From NCBI GenBank assembly GCA_021234155.1, contig JAJEKV010000017.1, forward strand, positions 19,106,372-19,170,371: DNA of 64,000 bases, written 5' to 3'. The stretch comes from Isoetes taiwanensis. Taxonomy: Eukaryota > Streptophyta > Lycopodiopsida > Isoetales > Isoetaceae. Made by a program: the position numbers and the translations under genes. The notes under the pieces are model-generated. The model was not told the origin of the DNA, did no database searches, and saw nothing but the letters and a program-made list of their open reading frames with translations. Below are positions 44,648-58,935 of this stretch, in pieces (within the stretch, counting starts at the first letter, position 1; each line of letters opens with the position of its first letter).

Positions 44648-45955
44648 CACACTGGCATCAACCTCGTGAAGAATGTCTTTTTTGGTTACGACATATGGGA
44701 GCCTCTTCACATTATCCCTCGCATCATCACTTGTTTTTTTCACCTATGACGCATCATCTCTACATTCTCATCTACGTACATAGACAACACAACATTTCCA
44801 GCTAGAGTATGCGACCTTGGTTTCTTTGAACCTGTATTACCATGTTCAACTACTCTGTGACCAGCTAGGAAAAGCTTTCACCACTTATAAAAGATTGACA
44901 TTAGTATACTGTATGCTCTATACTGTATGCTCTATGCCATGCTTTCAAGCACACTTACTTGTTATTTAGCATGAGCTTCTGAACTTCCCCATTTTCTGAG
45001 CAAACATCTAGCATATTATAAGCAAACGTGGTTTTGTCTGTAGCACTCATAGTTCAATAGAATGTTTGCATGCACCTGATCTCAATTGTCGAGAAGCTAG
45101 CACATCTTCGCATTGCAACAAAGTGAGGATTTGAAGTCCAGAATGGCAGCTACAATGATCTTCCTTTCTGCTTTGCTAGGCACGACCGATGTTTTTGGTG
45201 TGTGATTCACTATTTTATACAATCTTTTCAGTGCCTAGCAACTTTCACATTCATGGCATAGACTTTCACCTCAATGTCCTTCTCTTTCACGGCCTTTATA
45301 AGCCTCAGCTGGAACATTGTCAACTAATACCAAAGCATTTGACTAGGTCGTGCACTTGTGGCATTTCAGTACAAGCTTGGCATCTTACAGATGGCTTTTC
45401 CAGCGTAGGAAATAGCTTTATTATAGTGGTAGCTAAGAAGTCTTCTTCCAACCTCATATCAGCAACTGCCTAGTTAGGATCAATGAAGATGATCATGCCC
45501 AAGCCATAAGGCATATTGCAACAGTCATGCAAGAGTGTGCAACTTCTCTCTAGGAGATGATCCCTTGAAATGTCTCCATCATATGTACTGCCCTGGCCGA
45601 ACTCTACTGATTTGCCATGAGCAGCCAATTTATTTATTTTTTATCTATGAGCGGGGTGGAGACATCAGGTTTAGATGTAAGGCAGGCTATGTCACGTGCA
45701 GACCATAAAATAAAAGCCTCTTTGGACTCTGCGAGCATAGCAATTTCGGGTTCTGAATATGGTAATGGAAGGCTTCCATCTAGAATGATTTCCAAAGATA
45801 CTATTGCATACCCTACGGGCAAAGGCAAGTTATGGTGATTGGTGAAGCTATACACTTTTCCTTCGGCAAAAACATTATATATACATATATTATATGGTTA
45901 AAGGGCCGGTTCCCCTAGACGGGTATGTTTTGGATTTCTTTCAAGGGTTGCTCTA

Positions 45956-46614
45956 ATGCAAGGAAAATATAGCGCGTCATTTGAATATGATGATAAGATA
46001 TGGCAGTTCCTGAGATTCTTCATTGAGACATTAGAGAAAATGGAAAGGCCTATGGTTGAAGAGAAAGGAGAAAGTTCTATGGACAATAAGCCTACCAGTT
46101 CTGACAAGCCGGATATTAATATTACTCAAAAGACAGACCTCGGCAACATGATGAGATTCTGGATAAATTGGATGAGAAGGAGTTTGAACAGAGGCTACAG
46201 GAAACCCGAGTGCTTCTAGAAAAGACAGAAAGATCATCAGCTAAATTTGATCCAGGATTCAGAAAGCTTGAAGCCTTGAACAAACATCTTGACATTGCCA
46301 TGGGTCTGCTCACAGCTACATCTGTAAGTGAGAAACTAAGATACCGATTCTAGAAGGAAGAAATTGAAATTGATTGGCACCTCTAAATTCACCATGGCTT
46401 TGCAGGATGACTTGCTGGATACGCTAGAGATCCTTGTACAGAAAGATCAGAGCACGTCTAACAGCTAACCGTTGCAATGGAAGGCGACATGTCAGTCGTA
46501 ACAGACTATTCAGAAATGAGTATCTCACAGACCATTGCGATTGGGAAGCAATATATTGAAAGAATGGTAGCAAAGTTTGGCATTGATCCAGAGTTAGTGA
46601 AAGAAACTCAGTAA
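45956..46614 (+). pseudogene. unrecognised small multi-exon gene, copy 2, without MITE
   Basis: Same exon pieces as copy 1 but continuous across the MITE site (ATTACTC at 46121). The donor GTAAGTG is at 46324, the acceptor TTTGCAG ends at 46405, and the terminal frame opens at ATG 46477 with its stop at 46612-46614. The frame change at CTCGGCAAC near 46130 and the one before ATG 46477 are shared with copy 1. If those are sequence errors this copy could be intact; as written it is broken. Confidence 0.45.
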
Positions 46615-48906
46615 AAATGCCATAACGGTCTTGTTTACTTAATCTGATTGTGATAATACCTGAACTGTGCATTAAAAATTTTAACATGTCCATCTCGTCC
46701 AGAAGATCGCCATGGTGATTTGTTGGATCACCAGTATTGTCACGTACTTAGTGTATGCAAGACTTGTATAGTACATCTTCCAAGGTCTTTGTACCTTTTA
46801 TGTACTTTAGAGTTTTTTGTAACGTTACGACGTTTTTTCCGTCAGGCCATTACATTTTTATGTATAGTACGTATAGTACATTACGTACGGGAAAAATATA
46901 AAGTTCTTTATGTAAAATTTGCAAATTTGCACTTAAGATTAGTCTTTTTTGAGGAGTTCCTATAAGATCTGAACTATAAGGAACTGGTTAAGAGGTCTGG
47001 CTGGTCAAATAAGAACCTGCAATAAAAAGTTCATGTAAATGGATTAAAATTAATATTAAAGCAAATAAATATAAGCACAAAAATTTACCTGCTCTTTGTC
47101 GAACACTACAAGAGCTAGAAACATACAATTAAAGTTTTTTTAGTCTTGAAATTGACATTAGACATTGGAGGGGCACAAAATCGACATGACGGTATGATTT
47201 AAACCCATTAAAAAAAAAAAAAAAAAAAAAAAGATTGACTTTACACTTTAGAGGTACAAGACGTATTGTACACTACCCAAGGTACTATACATACAAAATC
47301 GTAGTGTACTGATATGTAAACAATACTGTGGATCACTTACTATACTTTACTGATGCTTAAGTTACTATTCTACTACCATAAGGATATGCTTGTAGAAATA
47401 ATTTCCATGAATATGAATTTACCTCCAGAAAAGCACGATTAAATACTCTTCAGCGTATTGTTGGTCGACAAGAACAAGTTTTTTCTTTCTAAGCAATGGC
47501 CACGACCTATTTTGTTGTCAAATGAGAAAAATAAAATTCCTTTAATGAATGAATTCTTGTTTTACTTATTCAAAAGAATATATCTGTGATTCCAGCCATG
47601 TCACATGTGGGTTGCTTGAAGGTTCCTCAGGACTGCTCTTTGATTCCTTGATGGTGGAACGTTTTGTTCCTGAGACTCTACTTTTTGTGCTGGAGACGAT
47701 AGAGACACACCTTTCGTTGCGTCAACGAATTTCCTTGGAAAATACAGAGCAATAGTGCCAACTGCTACATTATGGGTGGAGACATGGCTAATAGAGAGTC
47801 AAGGAGAACTTTACATAATTGCCCTTTGCTCTGACTGTAGTTTGTTTCATCGGAAGGCGAGCACGAGGAATGGAAAGTATTGCTAACAACCATGCAAGCT
47901 TAGCAATGATGTTGCTCTGTGTATATAAATGCCTCGTCTGTTATAGGGCTTTCTTTAGTGAAAGGCTTTTTGAAGAAGCTTATTTCCTTTGCATGTAGAA
48001 GCTTCGTCATCAATGATATTTTGCTATAAGGAATCAGATGTTGTTGTAGCTCGTTGTTCTATGTTTGTGTGCGAGGAGGCTGATGTTGCAGCCTTCCTCT
48101 TCATTGTCCATGAATGCTCTTCACTTATTTTAATTCATTGTGGTTTAAAATGGTTTCAATGGTATAAATTTAATTCATTTCCACATATATAGGCTGGAGG
48201 GCGCTCTCTAATACGGTAGCCTGAGGTGTAAATTTCTTGTCCACTGATTTTGGATATCCATAGCAATATTCTTGGATCCAATGATCGAGAATGAACCATT
48301 AGGAATGACCCATTAGCAATAATTGTGTTCCAATGGGACACCATTTACTAAAAAAAGAAGGGTGACCTTGAAATTTCAGCCCCAAACAGCAGATTCTTTC
48401 ATTGCAAAAAAATGTGTCGACCTCCAATCGAATCCTGCCATCCTTGCTAAGCAGTTCCGCCACCAATCTCGCCGAAATCTACCAAAATTTTGCCAAAGAA
48501 AAAGGGGAAAAAGAAAAAAAAAAATCGTTGGAGAATTCTGTTCATCAAAATTTTCTTGCGGTTGCCAGCTGCCCTGGCGGCACAGGTCATGGTTGCGCCC
48601 CTCGCCTCCCGAAAATATTCTGATGAGCAAAATTACTCCTTCCTTAAATATGCATACTTTATTTATATGTTTGTTTACGAAAACATCCATATTACAGTGC
48701 ATTTAATATACATTTAATACAGTCACAAACAGCCCAATGGGAAAACCAACTTCGTGATCAAGCAAATGTTCTTAGATTCTTGATGTGACATTATGTGCTT
48801 GGCTTGTAAGAAAAGTTGTAAAAAGACGTCTTTTCTTTTCTTATGCTTCCAGAGCGATTCACAATCCACATACTATTCGCTCAAGGTGCCCATAAAATTT
48901 GCTACT
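46615..48906. other. intergenic AT-rich stretch, copy 2
   Basis: No supported gene. It differs from copy 1 in the GTAC-rich region (about 46755-46860), in the A tract near 47209 (about twice as long), and near 47405-47465. Confidence 0.4.
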
Positions 48907-50739
48907 ATGGCACACTGCACGCTCATTCTGCTCATGCTCTTTACAAGTTCCCTAAGGTGTGCTGCTCATTTTCATTTGTATTATCCTGATCTAACACTAG
49001 AAATAGGCACTTCATGTTGGGAGAAAACACTTTTTGCCACATTGAAGGATCCATTCTACAACTGGATCACTCGTTCTTACCTTGTGTCAGGATTTGAAAA
49101 TGACAAGGCCGTCTCGATTCAAGAAGCAGGATCAGCATACAAGAGATTGTCTGTATGGAGGGTTACAAATTCTAGTGGCACAGCCACAATGTTCAATGCA
49201 CCAGAGCCACACATTTTGGGAGGAAAGTTTCGTTATAAGCCCAAGGACAAGTTCTTAAAGATGATCCTAAACTGGGGGCTGAGTGTCAGACTTTGCTTAG
49301 GCAATCTTATTGATGGTTACAAAGGAGAAAACATGTGTCTTTATACAGCCCAGGTGATTGCAGTAAAAAAGAGTAACAAAATCTCATTTAGGCTGCTCCT
49401 GGTGGAGGAAAAGTATAATGGGGGCTCTGATGAAGTTACACACCTGACCAACTGGGTGAGCAATGCCATGATTCATGAAGCTGTAGGGATGAACAGATTT
49501 ATGGAACAAAAGGATAAAGATAGTTGGTACTATCTCAACAAAAGATTTGAAAAGCTGTGCAAAAGGCCTAAGATTATCGCCTATAGACCTGATATGGTTG
49601 CTTATGTTGCAGGGTCATATGCAGAATGCAGATGCATTGGATATACATGCATTGCTGGTTGGAGCATCACAATTAATGGAGAGTTCCATAAGCAAGATTG
49701 CAAAGAAGTAGATTCCTACTGGTTAATAAGAAATGGAGTGTACCTGTACACTTACATATCCAAGTGGGATAGGTATTTTGCTCTAAATACAACCTTCAAC
49801 TCATCTGCTTTTGATTTCCATGTGAGCAACCTCAACTTGGTTGAAATGGAAAGCCTGTCAACATGTTTACAGAATTGGTTAAACGACCAATCTGAAGCAC
49901 CAGATCCAAATGAAGAAACTCTGGATGCCATCAAACTCAAGTGCAAGAGCATGTTAATTGGCAATGCAGTTCTTTTTATCTAAAGATGCAATAATCCTGT
50001 TCAAGCGACAAATACAGTTTGGCAGAATGTAGAAAAAGCAGTGGAAAATGGAGATGATTGTCCTCCACCTGAAGAGGCAAACAGCAATGACAACATCTGC
50101 ATTTCTAATACTTTAACAGCAGAACAGAAGAAAAATTTAGAATTGGTATTGGCAAATTTTAGCCAGGTTCATGAGGTGAGGAATTATGCGGGGAACCAAT
50201 GGAAGAACATGGATTCAGATAGGCTTGGAGTATATTTAGGGCTGGTTACATCAGTATTAACAGCTTTGGCTGCCACTACACCATTGCTGAGTAAAACATG
50301 GAGCCAAACAGAAAACTTTGCCATTACATACATTTTGCAAAGAAGAGAATCAGAAATAATATCTGAGAAATGGATACTTACCAGGATCAGTATTAGGGCC
50401 TCTGTTCTGCTTTTCGTGATCGGCCAATGCTTGTATTCATTCTTTTCGAATTTAAAAACCCTAAAATCAGGGCCAGATCCTGCTTGGACTTACACCTTTG
50501 AGCATCAGCCTGCAAAGGACATGGCGTTTCTCATAACCACTACTTCTACAATTAAGATCATGCCTGATTACACTGTCCTCTGGGGATTAAGTTCCTTCAT
50601 GGCAGTTTATGCTGTCCTTGTCCTCTACCTCATCATCCGAAGAGTAAAGGGCAAAGCTCAAAACAGCCCATTGTTCGATGCTCAAATCCATAGATCTTTT
50701 CCTGGCGAACCACATCAAAAAATGACACCATGTCCATGA
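48907..50739 (+). pseudogene. unknown secreted/membrane protein, copy 2, with frameshift
   Basis: Identical to copy 1 apart from one Val/Ile change up to residue 355. Then an extra T in a T run (near 49973) causes a TAA stop at 49981-49983. Two extra bases about 28 bp later (TTCAAGCGAC against TTCGCGAC, near 50002) restore the original frame. The remaining 230 or so codons, including all three membrane segments, are unchanged to 50739. Two compensating indels so close together in an otherwise near-identical copy suggest a consensus error as much as a mutation. Confidence 0.75.
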
Positions 50740-51126
50740 TTCCAGCCTCGAGCTGCATTTCCACAAGAGTTTGACATTTAGTTAGAGAGATATGTTGATT
50801 GATTTACTAGCGGAAGCCAAAGTTTCTTCACGTTGACGTTGACGATGAAATCAATTTTATTATATCCCTTAAGAATTTTTTAAAAGTGCCCCCCGTATTT
50901 TCCTCTAAATGTCAAAACGTAATTGCCAAAATGCCCTTCTTCACTGAGATATTGGGTTGCCTCTAGAGGAAGGAGGGGCAATCCCTTGCTTATATGGGTT
51001 TTTGGCACATTCTTGCCTAGAATATGCCAAAAACTGCTCCAAACTTGTTGTAAGCTGTAAATTGTCGGTTGCCCTGTTGCTGGGCGAGCTCTGTGCAAAC
51101 TGGCTAATCGGAAGAAGGAAGGATAG

Positions 51127-51144
51127 ATGGAGGCCATCCGCAAG
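51127..51144 (+). other. possible first coding exon with splice donor, copy 2
   Basis: Same MEAIRK-GTAAGC arrangement as at 35064, again followed by a T homopolymer of different length. Confidence 0.3.
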
Positions 51145-52374
51145 GTAAGCTTTGTTTTTTTTTTTTTTTTTTTTTTTTTTTCTCTTGCTATAGCTCATTC
51201 CGCGATGGCCTAGGGATGATTATACTGTTAGGTTGTGTAACCTTTTTCCCACCTACAACAGGTGAGTCTTGTGCTTCTGTTGGTGTTATGCTTGAGAAGC
51301 CCGTGGTCACATTTCAAGCGGAAAATGCCTTTTGAGATGCTGATCAAATGGCATTCTAGCATTTTTTGTTACCACAGGACCCTGAGATGTTGAATGCTTG
51401 CATGTGATTTTGCATCGAGTAGATTAGAATAGATAAGATTGAATAACATTTTTGGATTATAATTCTGTCTTGGGATTGATATCTGACTCAACCCCTACAA
51501 ATTCCTTTGTTACATCCATATGCGATTGGGCATGAATTTCGTGTTTTTATTTAAAGCACGGAATGAGCTTGATAAATCTTGCAGTTCCATATCCTTTGGT
51601 ATTACAAGCATAGTGGGCGCAAAAATACCATTCCAACATTATGGATGCTCTCAACTCTAGAGATATAGGCATTTCTAGTGTTGTTTTAAATTGCAATTTA
51701 GGTTTGTACAAATCTAAAAAGATTAATCGCTTATACAGGCCCAGCATAGCAAGAATTGGGGATCCAGAATATTTTGAACATGGCCTATATCTGCAGACCA
51801 TAAGATTATCAATTTGCTCTGTTAAATATAAATCTCAACCTAACTGAAGTCCAGCTCCGTCTTATGCCATGGGTTGTGAAAATAGTACGACTACTATCGG
51901 GGTAATGCATCCTTTCACAATCTACTGCTTTATTTCTCTTTTCTTTGTTATGTTCTTGGACCACATTTTTCTGATTTCTTCACATGAAATCCGTAGATCT
52001 AGGTTCTTCAATGCATTCTTCTTCATATTTTCTTATTTATGTACTGTTCCTTCTTTGGTAGATCCTTGCTGCCACAGTAAATGCCTACAATGAAATTTCT
52101 ATGTTATGCAATGGTGTATTGTTTCCACACTTGATCACCTGTGTATGGTGTTAACCAACACGAGCATTAGAATCTTCTATGCAAATCTGCATCAAGCAGC
52201 TACTGAAGTTATGATTGATCCGCAAAGCTGTTCAAGAATGGGCTTGGACATATTGTGCATGTGATTTATTTCATGACAGTTTTGTGTGATCTTTAGCTAG
52301 ATTGTTAACTTTAGTGTAGGTTCTATTTGTGTTTGTACACTGACACAATTTTTTTTATTTATGTGGTTTCAATG

Positions 52375-53029
52375 GTTGGTGATTTGAACCACGATATCTG
52401 CATGGAGTAACATGATGTTTGAGGTTTCCTGGGCAGCTGAAATCAGACTTGAGAAAGCTTGCTGTTAATTCCATTCCCTCGTCTTCACTTCTTTATGGTT
52501 GGATTTTCTCCATTAACTTCTCGTGGATCACAGCAGTACTGGGCTCTTACAGTACCTGAGCTTACCTTGCAAATGTGGGATTCTAAGAACATGATTTTTG
52601 CAGCCGATCCCCGCCATGGGCGATATCTGACTGCCTTATCCATGTTCAGAGGTCGCATGAGCACCAAGGAAGTAGATGAGCAGATGATCAATGTGCAGAG
52701 AACAAAAACTCATCCTACTTTGTGGAATGGATTCCTAACAGTGTCAAGTCCAGTGTCTCTGACATTCCAGTAAAGGGTTTGAAGGTGGATTCAACCTTTA
52801 TTGATAACTCTACTTCCATTCAGGGAATGTTTAGAGAGTTAGCGAGCAATTCTTGCTATGCTCCAGAGAAAGGCTTTCTTGCATTGGTACAATGGTGAGG
52901 GCATGGACGAGATGGAATTTCTTGAAAGCTGAAAGCAACATGAATGATCTTGTTTGTGAGTACCAATAGTACCAGGATACTAGTGCTGAAGATGAGGAAA
53001 AGTACGAAGATGAAGTTGAGCCTATGTAA
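52375..53029 (+). pseudogene. beta-tubulin 3' fragment, copy 2, additional frame breaks
   Basis: Shares the 5-bp loss and the TAG in the final exon with copy 1. It adds breaks not in copy 1: CAGAGAACAAA for CAGAACAAA near 52698, TTCTTGCTATG for TTTACTGCTATG near 52851, TACAATGG for TACACAGG near 52887, and TTCTTGAAAGC for TTTACTGAAGC near 52919. All lie at ACTG or ACAG motifs, the pattern of discordance seen elsewhere in the window. Confidence 0.9.
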
Positions 53030-56000
53030 AAAGAAGTTGTTTTATCTGTTCTTCTCATGCCAGCTTCATATCCAGGTGAAGCCAGAGTTTTTTAGTTCAT
53101 GCAATTTTCTTGATTGTAGCGCATAAGCCTTTTCTGGAGGCACATGTATGTAATTAAGGATCTGCCTTTTGTCTTTTGACATACAGATATTGTAAGCATT
53201 AGAAATGCTAATTCTTTTTTATGTCTCAGAGATTTGAGTAATCTGTTGAATAAATTTGTTTTTAGTGCAATGTCGTGTTAAATATCTTCTGCCTTAGTTG
53301 TTTCGAAATGAGGGTAGTTGTGTGGTCCATATTCTAATTATGTTATTATTGTTTTGTGACTTTTGGATTTCAAAATTGTAATGCAGTATAGACACAACAC
53401 AATAGCATTTGTTTGCCAAGACATTAAAGAATTTGAGTACTTCTGCAAATGTGCAAGCTGTGGATTTTGAGATTAAAGATAAACATAAATGCATATTTGT
53501 CTCTTGTAATTGAAATTATACTGATGGTTGGCACATCAGATGGAAGGGGGGAGAAAGCAGGGATCATCTAGGTGTACATTCTAGCGCCAGAGATTGTGTA
53601 ACAAAAGCTGCACGCCCTTAAGGCAAATATGAAATGTATGCCAGTTTCTGACGTTCATAGGCATAAGAAATTTTGCAGCATTGAGCATTTAGCTATTTTC
53701 CATTAAGAAAACATTATATTCCACTTTTACTGCGCAAATACTTGCCCTATGCTTTCATTGGCACATATAGTCTTTTGCTCGTGTCTTCACTATATGTACA
53801 TTTCTTGCTCGAAGCTCTCAAATTTGTCTTGGGTCTGTTGGTATCTGTTTCAAAGCATCTGTTTAAAAGCAATGATGTTGACAAGTTGCAATTGGTAATA
53901 TTTCCTTAGATGAGCTTTCCAACATACTCAATATACATATATAATGACAATATACATACATTGTACATACATACAATCAATATACATACATGACATAAGC
54001 TATGGAAAGTATTATGGTCTTACTAAGCTATAGAAAGTATTATGGTCTTACCTTTTAAGTTTTCACACAATTGTAAGCAGTAGTATGTTAAACTAATCTT
54101 AGTTGGTAGATACATAGTATCATTATACACATTTCTTGGGTTCATCCTTCCATTATGCCACATGAAGTATTACATCGTTGCAAGTGCTTGATAAGTGAAC
54201 GAACACGTTAAAGTTACATATAAATCAAAATTCCAGTTTCCATCATTTGAGCTCCTTTCAATCTATTCCAGGATTGGAGTTACTTGCAGATTTCAATCTA
54301 TTTCCAGGATTGGAGTTACTTGCAGATTTTGATTGTCAGTCCTTTCTCTTAGTTTTCTGGGGTTTCATAGATTTGCTTCTTGTAGCCTTGGATTCGGCAA
54401 CAAAAGCACCTCTTTGCTGCGATTTCTTTGCCTTCAATTTTCGAGCGTCCCTTACAGATTGTGATGGCTTGGAGTTTCATGGATTATTTGCTTCTTTGTG
54501 CTTTGATTCCATAGTAGGAGCCCATTATTATATCCAGGTTGGTCTTAACGATGGTTGAGATATATATTTTAGAGCCAATATGATTGATTAGATGAGCAAT
54601 TTGCATGGAGCGACCATTTATACAGAGCGGGCAGCCTACGCCATCGTTTTCGGGCCTGTAACTCATTCTAGCTGAATTTCTGGATCTTCAAGCCCCTAAG
54701 ATTTGGTTGCTTGGTTGCACCTAGTGATTCAATTCATTCAGCTTCAGATTGAGGCTATTGAAGTTACAGATTCAGATTCAGGTTATAGATTCAGGCTATT
54801 TCAAGCCCCCTTTCTACTTACTTGACTTTGATGGGCATGTTCTCCTAAATCTATAAAGGATGATCGGAATGCATATATCTTGTATTTAAAGTATGGTTTG
54901 TTGGTTAGAGTCTTTGGCTTGGATCCGGTTAGTGTAGACTCAATTCTCCTTGATGCAGTAGCTAAAGAGTGCAGAGGTCTTTTTAGGCAAATGGAGGACA
55001 TTTTACAAATAGGGAGGTAACATAGGTCATATTGGGATTCTTTGCATTCTGATGTACATGGTAAGCATTTTTTCTGTTCTGTAACCCCACATATTGTAGA
55101 GTTGTTACAAGGATGAATTACAAAGATGTACATTTCTTTGGAAACTAAGTATGGAGTGTTTCTGCAAGAACACACCTACAACTAAAACTCAGTATGAATT
55201 TCTGCAAAATCCTTGGTAAGGTCGCTCTACATTTCATTTGCTATTCAAATATGAAAACACATGACGAAACATCATTGAGCATAAATTTAAGCAGTGTGTT
55301 GCTTTGGCTCTATCAATCAATCCATTCTATTCTATTGTATTTATGATTTGGAGTCAACTAGGTTGCAAGAGAGCTCTTAAATTTCGGTTTTGTTGATGCT
55401 TACAAAGTTGCAGCTGCAGGTTAAAGACTCTATAAAATGCAGGTGTGCATGTTGATTTGATTCTATCTAGAGGTATGTCACAAAGGGAATGGAATTAGTA
55501 GATTGGTGCTTATGTTCCACAAAGGGATTAGTAGATTGGCAAGGCAAGTGAGACATCTGAGAAAAGGTGTTATCATTTTTGTCATAGCCAGTAGTCATGT
55601 TTATGACTCACATTTATTTGGGATTATATTAAATACTTATTTCTTAAATGGCAATTGAGAATCTGTTAAACACTTCTTTCTTAAATGGAATTGGGGATCT
55701 TCTAGAAAGAAATTTTGTTTCTTCAAAGTTAAGGTTGCAAAAAGGGTATGAAGGCAGCTTCATTAGCGCTAGCATTTTATTGTTGTATATATTTGTTTTC
55801 TAGTTCTTTTACCTTAATCTCTATTATCTACTGTTTTTTTTAGGATCCGCATAAGAAGCAATAGTAAGCAAGTAAAATCACATGGTTGCCGTTTGTTTAG
55901 ATGGCATTTTCTGCTAATAACCTATAAATATTTGGGTGCTACTAATCATCGTCATGTAGATGAAGTGCAGTCCATTGGCATTACTTTCAGATCCATTTTC

Positions 56001-57220
56001 CATTTTGTTGTTGATACTTGCCTTCCTTTTGCAGATTAGGTCTTTACTTTGGAGCTGATTTGAAAGGGTCTCAATCAGGTACAATATAAAAGGACTGTAT
56101 ATTGCTCGATCAATTCTCTTCAAATTGGACAAAGTTTCCTGAATGCTTTTGTAGCATCTGTATCTCTACAGACATCGATGAGCAGAATTTACCTTTATAC
56201 GACCAAATATAGAAGACTAAGAAGTGAGTGCTAATACCATAAAATAAGAAATTCCTTAAACATAGTAGATTGCTTTCAAGTGATTAGGGCAGGTAAGACA
56301 TCGTAGCAAAAGTACAACATTAGGCTTCGAACATCTCCTCAGAGTTTTCAATCTGTTATTAAGCATCCAGCCTCTACATTTGATGTTTACTAGACGTGGC
56401 ATTTTTTCTGAAATTACTAGCATATCGCATGACAGCTATCTAGGCTCCTTCTTTCATGCATCAATAATATAAGGGTCTTGATCTTAGTGTTGATACTTGC
56501 ATTCTTTATGCAGACTTGGTCTTTGTTTTGGAGCAGGTCTCAAGCACGTACAATATTATTCATTCTTTCATGCATAAGTCCTCAAATAGTCAGATCTCAG
56601 GATAAATAGATTGATAACATAAGTGGCTCTATTTTAGTTGCAGGGCATAGAATGACCAATTGAACTACTTAATTTAAACTCAGGAACATGTGTTGAAAGT
56701 TTTATTTCTTCTATCAGATTAGGATACAAAAAGATAGTGAAATGCGTTTAAAGATTGTGGGGATCTGGCTTACGTTAAATCCAGACTTGAAATCCTCAAA
56801 AAGCAACATAAAAAGGTACTTCATAATGCCCTGCAAAATTGTTTCATGTCTACGCATGCATGCGATTTATGACTTTGATTTGAAAGACCATTAATTGAAA
56901 AGCATTATACTCTTATAAAAACTTAATTCATGCATCCATTTGTCATCCCTACTCCTGTAGTAGCACCTGTAGTAGCAGTGAGATACAAAAGCAAGACATG
57001 CTGTGGTGTCTTTTTGCAAATTACAAAGTTCTTCTTTCGCTAAGTTTATGGGCATCTATCTAGCACAATGCTTCGTAATAGGGTATATAGTATCTTCATA
57101 CAGAGGTACAGGATGGCTTCACTGTCATTTATGAAAGAATTGTGCACACATAAATTGTTCCCTGATAATGGCCTACCGTAGATTGAACTTGGTAACAAAG
57201 GGCAGATATGGCAATGATAA

Positions 57221-57255
<35 letters not shown>

Positions 57256-58907
57256 TGACAATGTGGCAATGTAATTCTTTTGTTTTAAAGTACGTAGTGC
57301 ACATACATTTACTGTTTGCATTTCTTCACTCTGGACCATTATGGAGATTACAGACCAATTGTTTCCATAATTTTATCATAGATTGCTATGCAGTTGATAA
57401 CTATCACTTCACTTTGTGCATTATATTTTCAAGCTAATTATAGTGACTTCCATATGTTCATATATTTCATAAAGGATTAGATGTAGGAATTGATTCTATG
57501 ATCAAATCTCTTTAATGCATTTGGTTATTTGCAGGACGCCACAATTCACCTTAATTACAAATTTCTAGCATTAGATTTTTCTCAATTCGCATTTACCAAG
57601 TAACATGGGCAGGCGGTTGTCGCTTAAGAATCTGTGCAATGGTATACTTTTCATTTACCAAGTATCACGAATAGTTGTCGGTTAAGAATGTGTGCCTTGC
57701 CAGGTGACTTTAAACTCAAAACGTATTATATGCACCAAAATTTTAAGATTTATGCTTATTATTTCTTTCATGATTCTAAGATTGTCTTTCCTTTTTATGA
57801 ATTACGAACAATAAGTTTGTAGTTTTTTAGCCATCTCATAAGCATGCTTATTTTGTTTCGAGCATTATAGGGATGGTGAACATGCAAGTTCATGTGGAAG
57901 GTGCATATTCCTTTCACTTTTAATATTTATACAGATGGAAACCTCCAATTAAATACTTCCTGTCTTTTTAACCAATTTTAACCAATGCTTTACAATCTTA
58001 CAAAATCCTTGCTTCTTGACATAAAAATTCATCTATCTATCCATCTAACAATGACAAATGATTCTAAGTCCAAATGCATAGAGTTATCAATTTCATACAC
58101 CCATATGAGTTCGGTGGTGAATTAAGATATTCCAGTTTACTTCTCGCCTTCCTACATACTTGGTCAACTTTTATAGCCCCCTATTTTCAATTTTGAAATA
58201 ACTTTTTCCAACTTATATACCTAGGTGACCTTGGATCAACATTGACAAGTAGCTTCAACTTCACATACTTATATTGTGAATATAATTTCATGCACGTCAC
58301 ATAAATATCATCTCACAGAGCCACCACTTTAGAATTATGAAGAGTCCATCCTTGCATAGTTTTTTAGGGTTTCTTCATCTCACACTTTACTTAACGACGG
58401 AACTGAAATAATGATTCATCATTTCGTTCTTCACTGCTAGACCATGTCCTTGCATAATTCATATCATACAAACTTCTTTATGGCCTAGGTTATCATAGAC
58501 ATTCACATTTTAACACCACATAATGTGCCTTGCAACATGGAAACAGTTGTAGCCATATTGAGAACAAGTACATGTTTATAAAAATTCATTGACTGCTAAA
58601 GGGTATACTGATTGTTGCATTCAAGAGCGTCAGTTTAGGCTTACAATTGACAAAGTTTTCACGTCACTAGAATTATCTTCCTTTTATACTTCTATTTCAT
58701 TTGCTTCTTCTACATCCTGTAGGGCTCAATGTCACATTAAGTTCAAGATTCCTATATTAAAATTTTATCCAATATAGCAAAATTAAATTCATCTCACCAC
58801 TAATCATCTCACACCAGTTGTAGATCGATCTCCGACCATGAAAATAATTGCAACATTTCCTAGCCAATAACCAAACAACCACCTCTCCCCTTCAAATCGT
58901 TACGAAA
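53030..58907. other. long AT-rich stretch, no supported gene, copy 2
   Basis: Collinear with 36961-42793. It contains the copy-specific 28-bp tandem unit near 54024 and a GATA microsatellite of about nine units near 57222 (about four in copy 1). Confidence 0.4.
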
Positions 58908-58935
58908 GCCCGGCAACGCCGGGCACCATAACTAG
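58908..58935 (+). mobile_element. Helitron 3' terminus, copy 2
   Basis: The same hairpin GCCCGGC-AAC-GCCGGGC and CTAG end, followed by T, as at 42794-42821. Confidence 0.65.
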
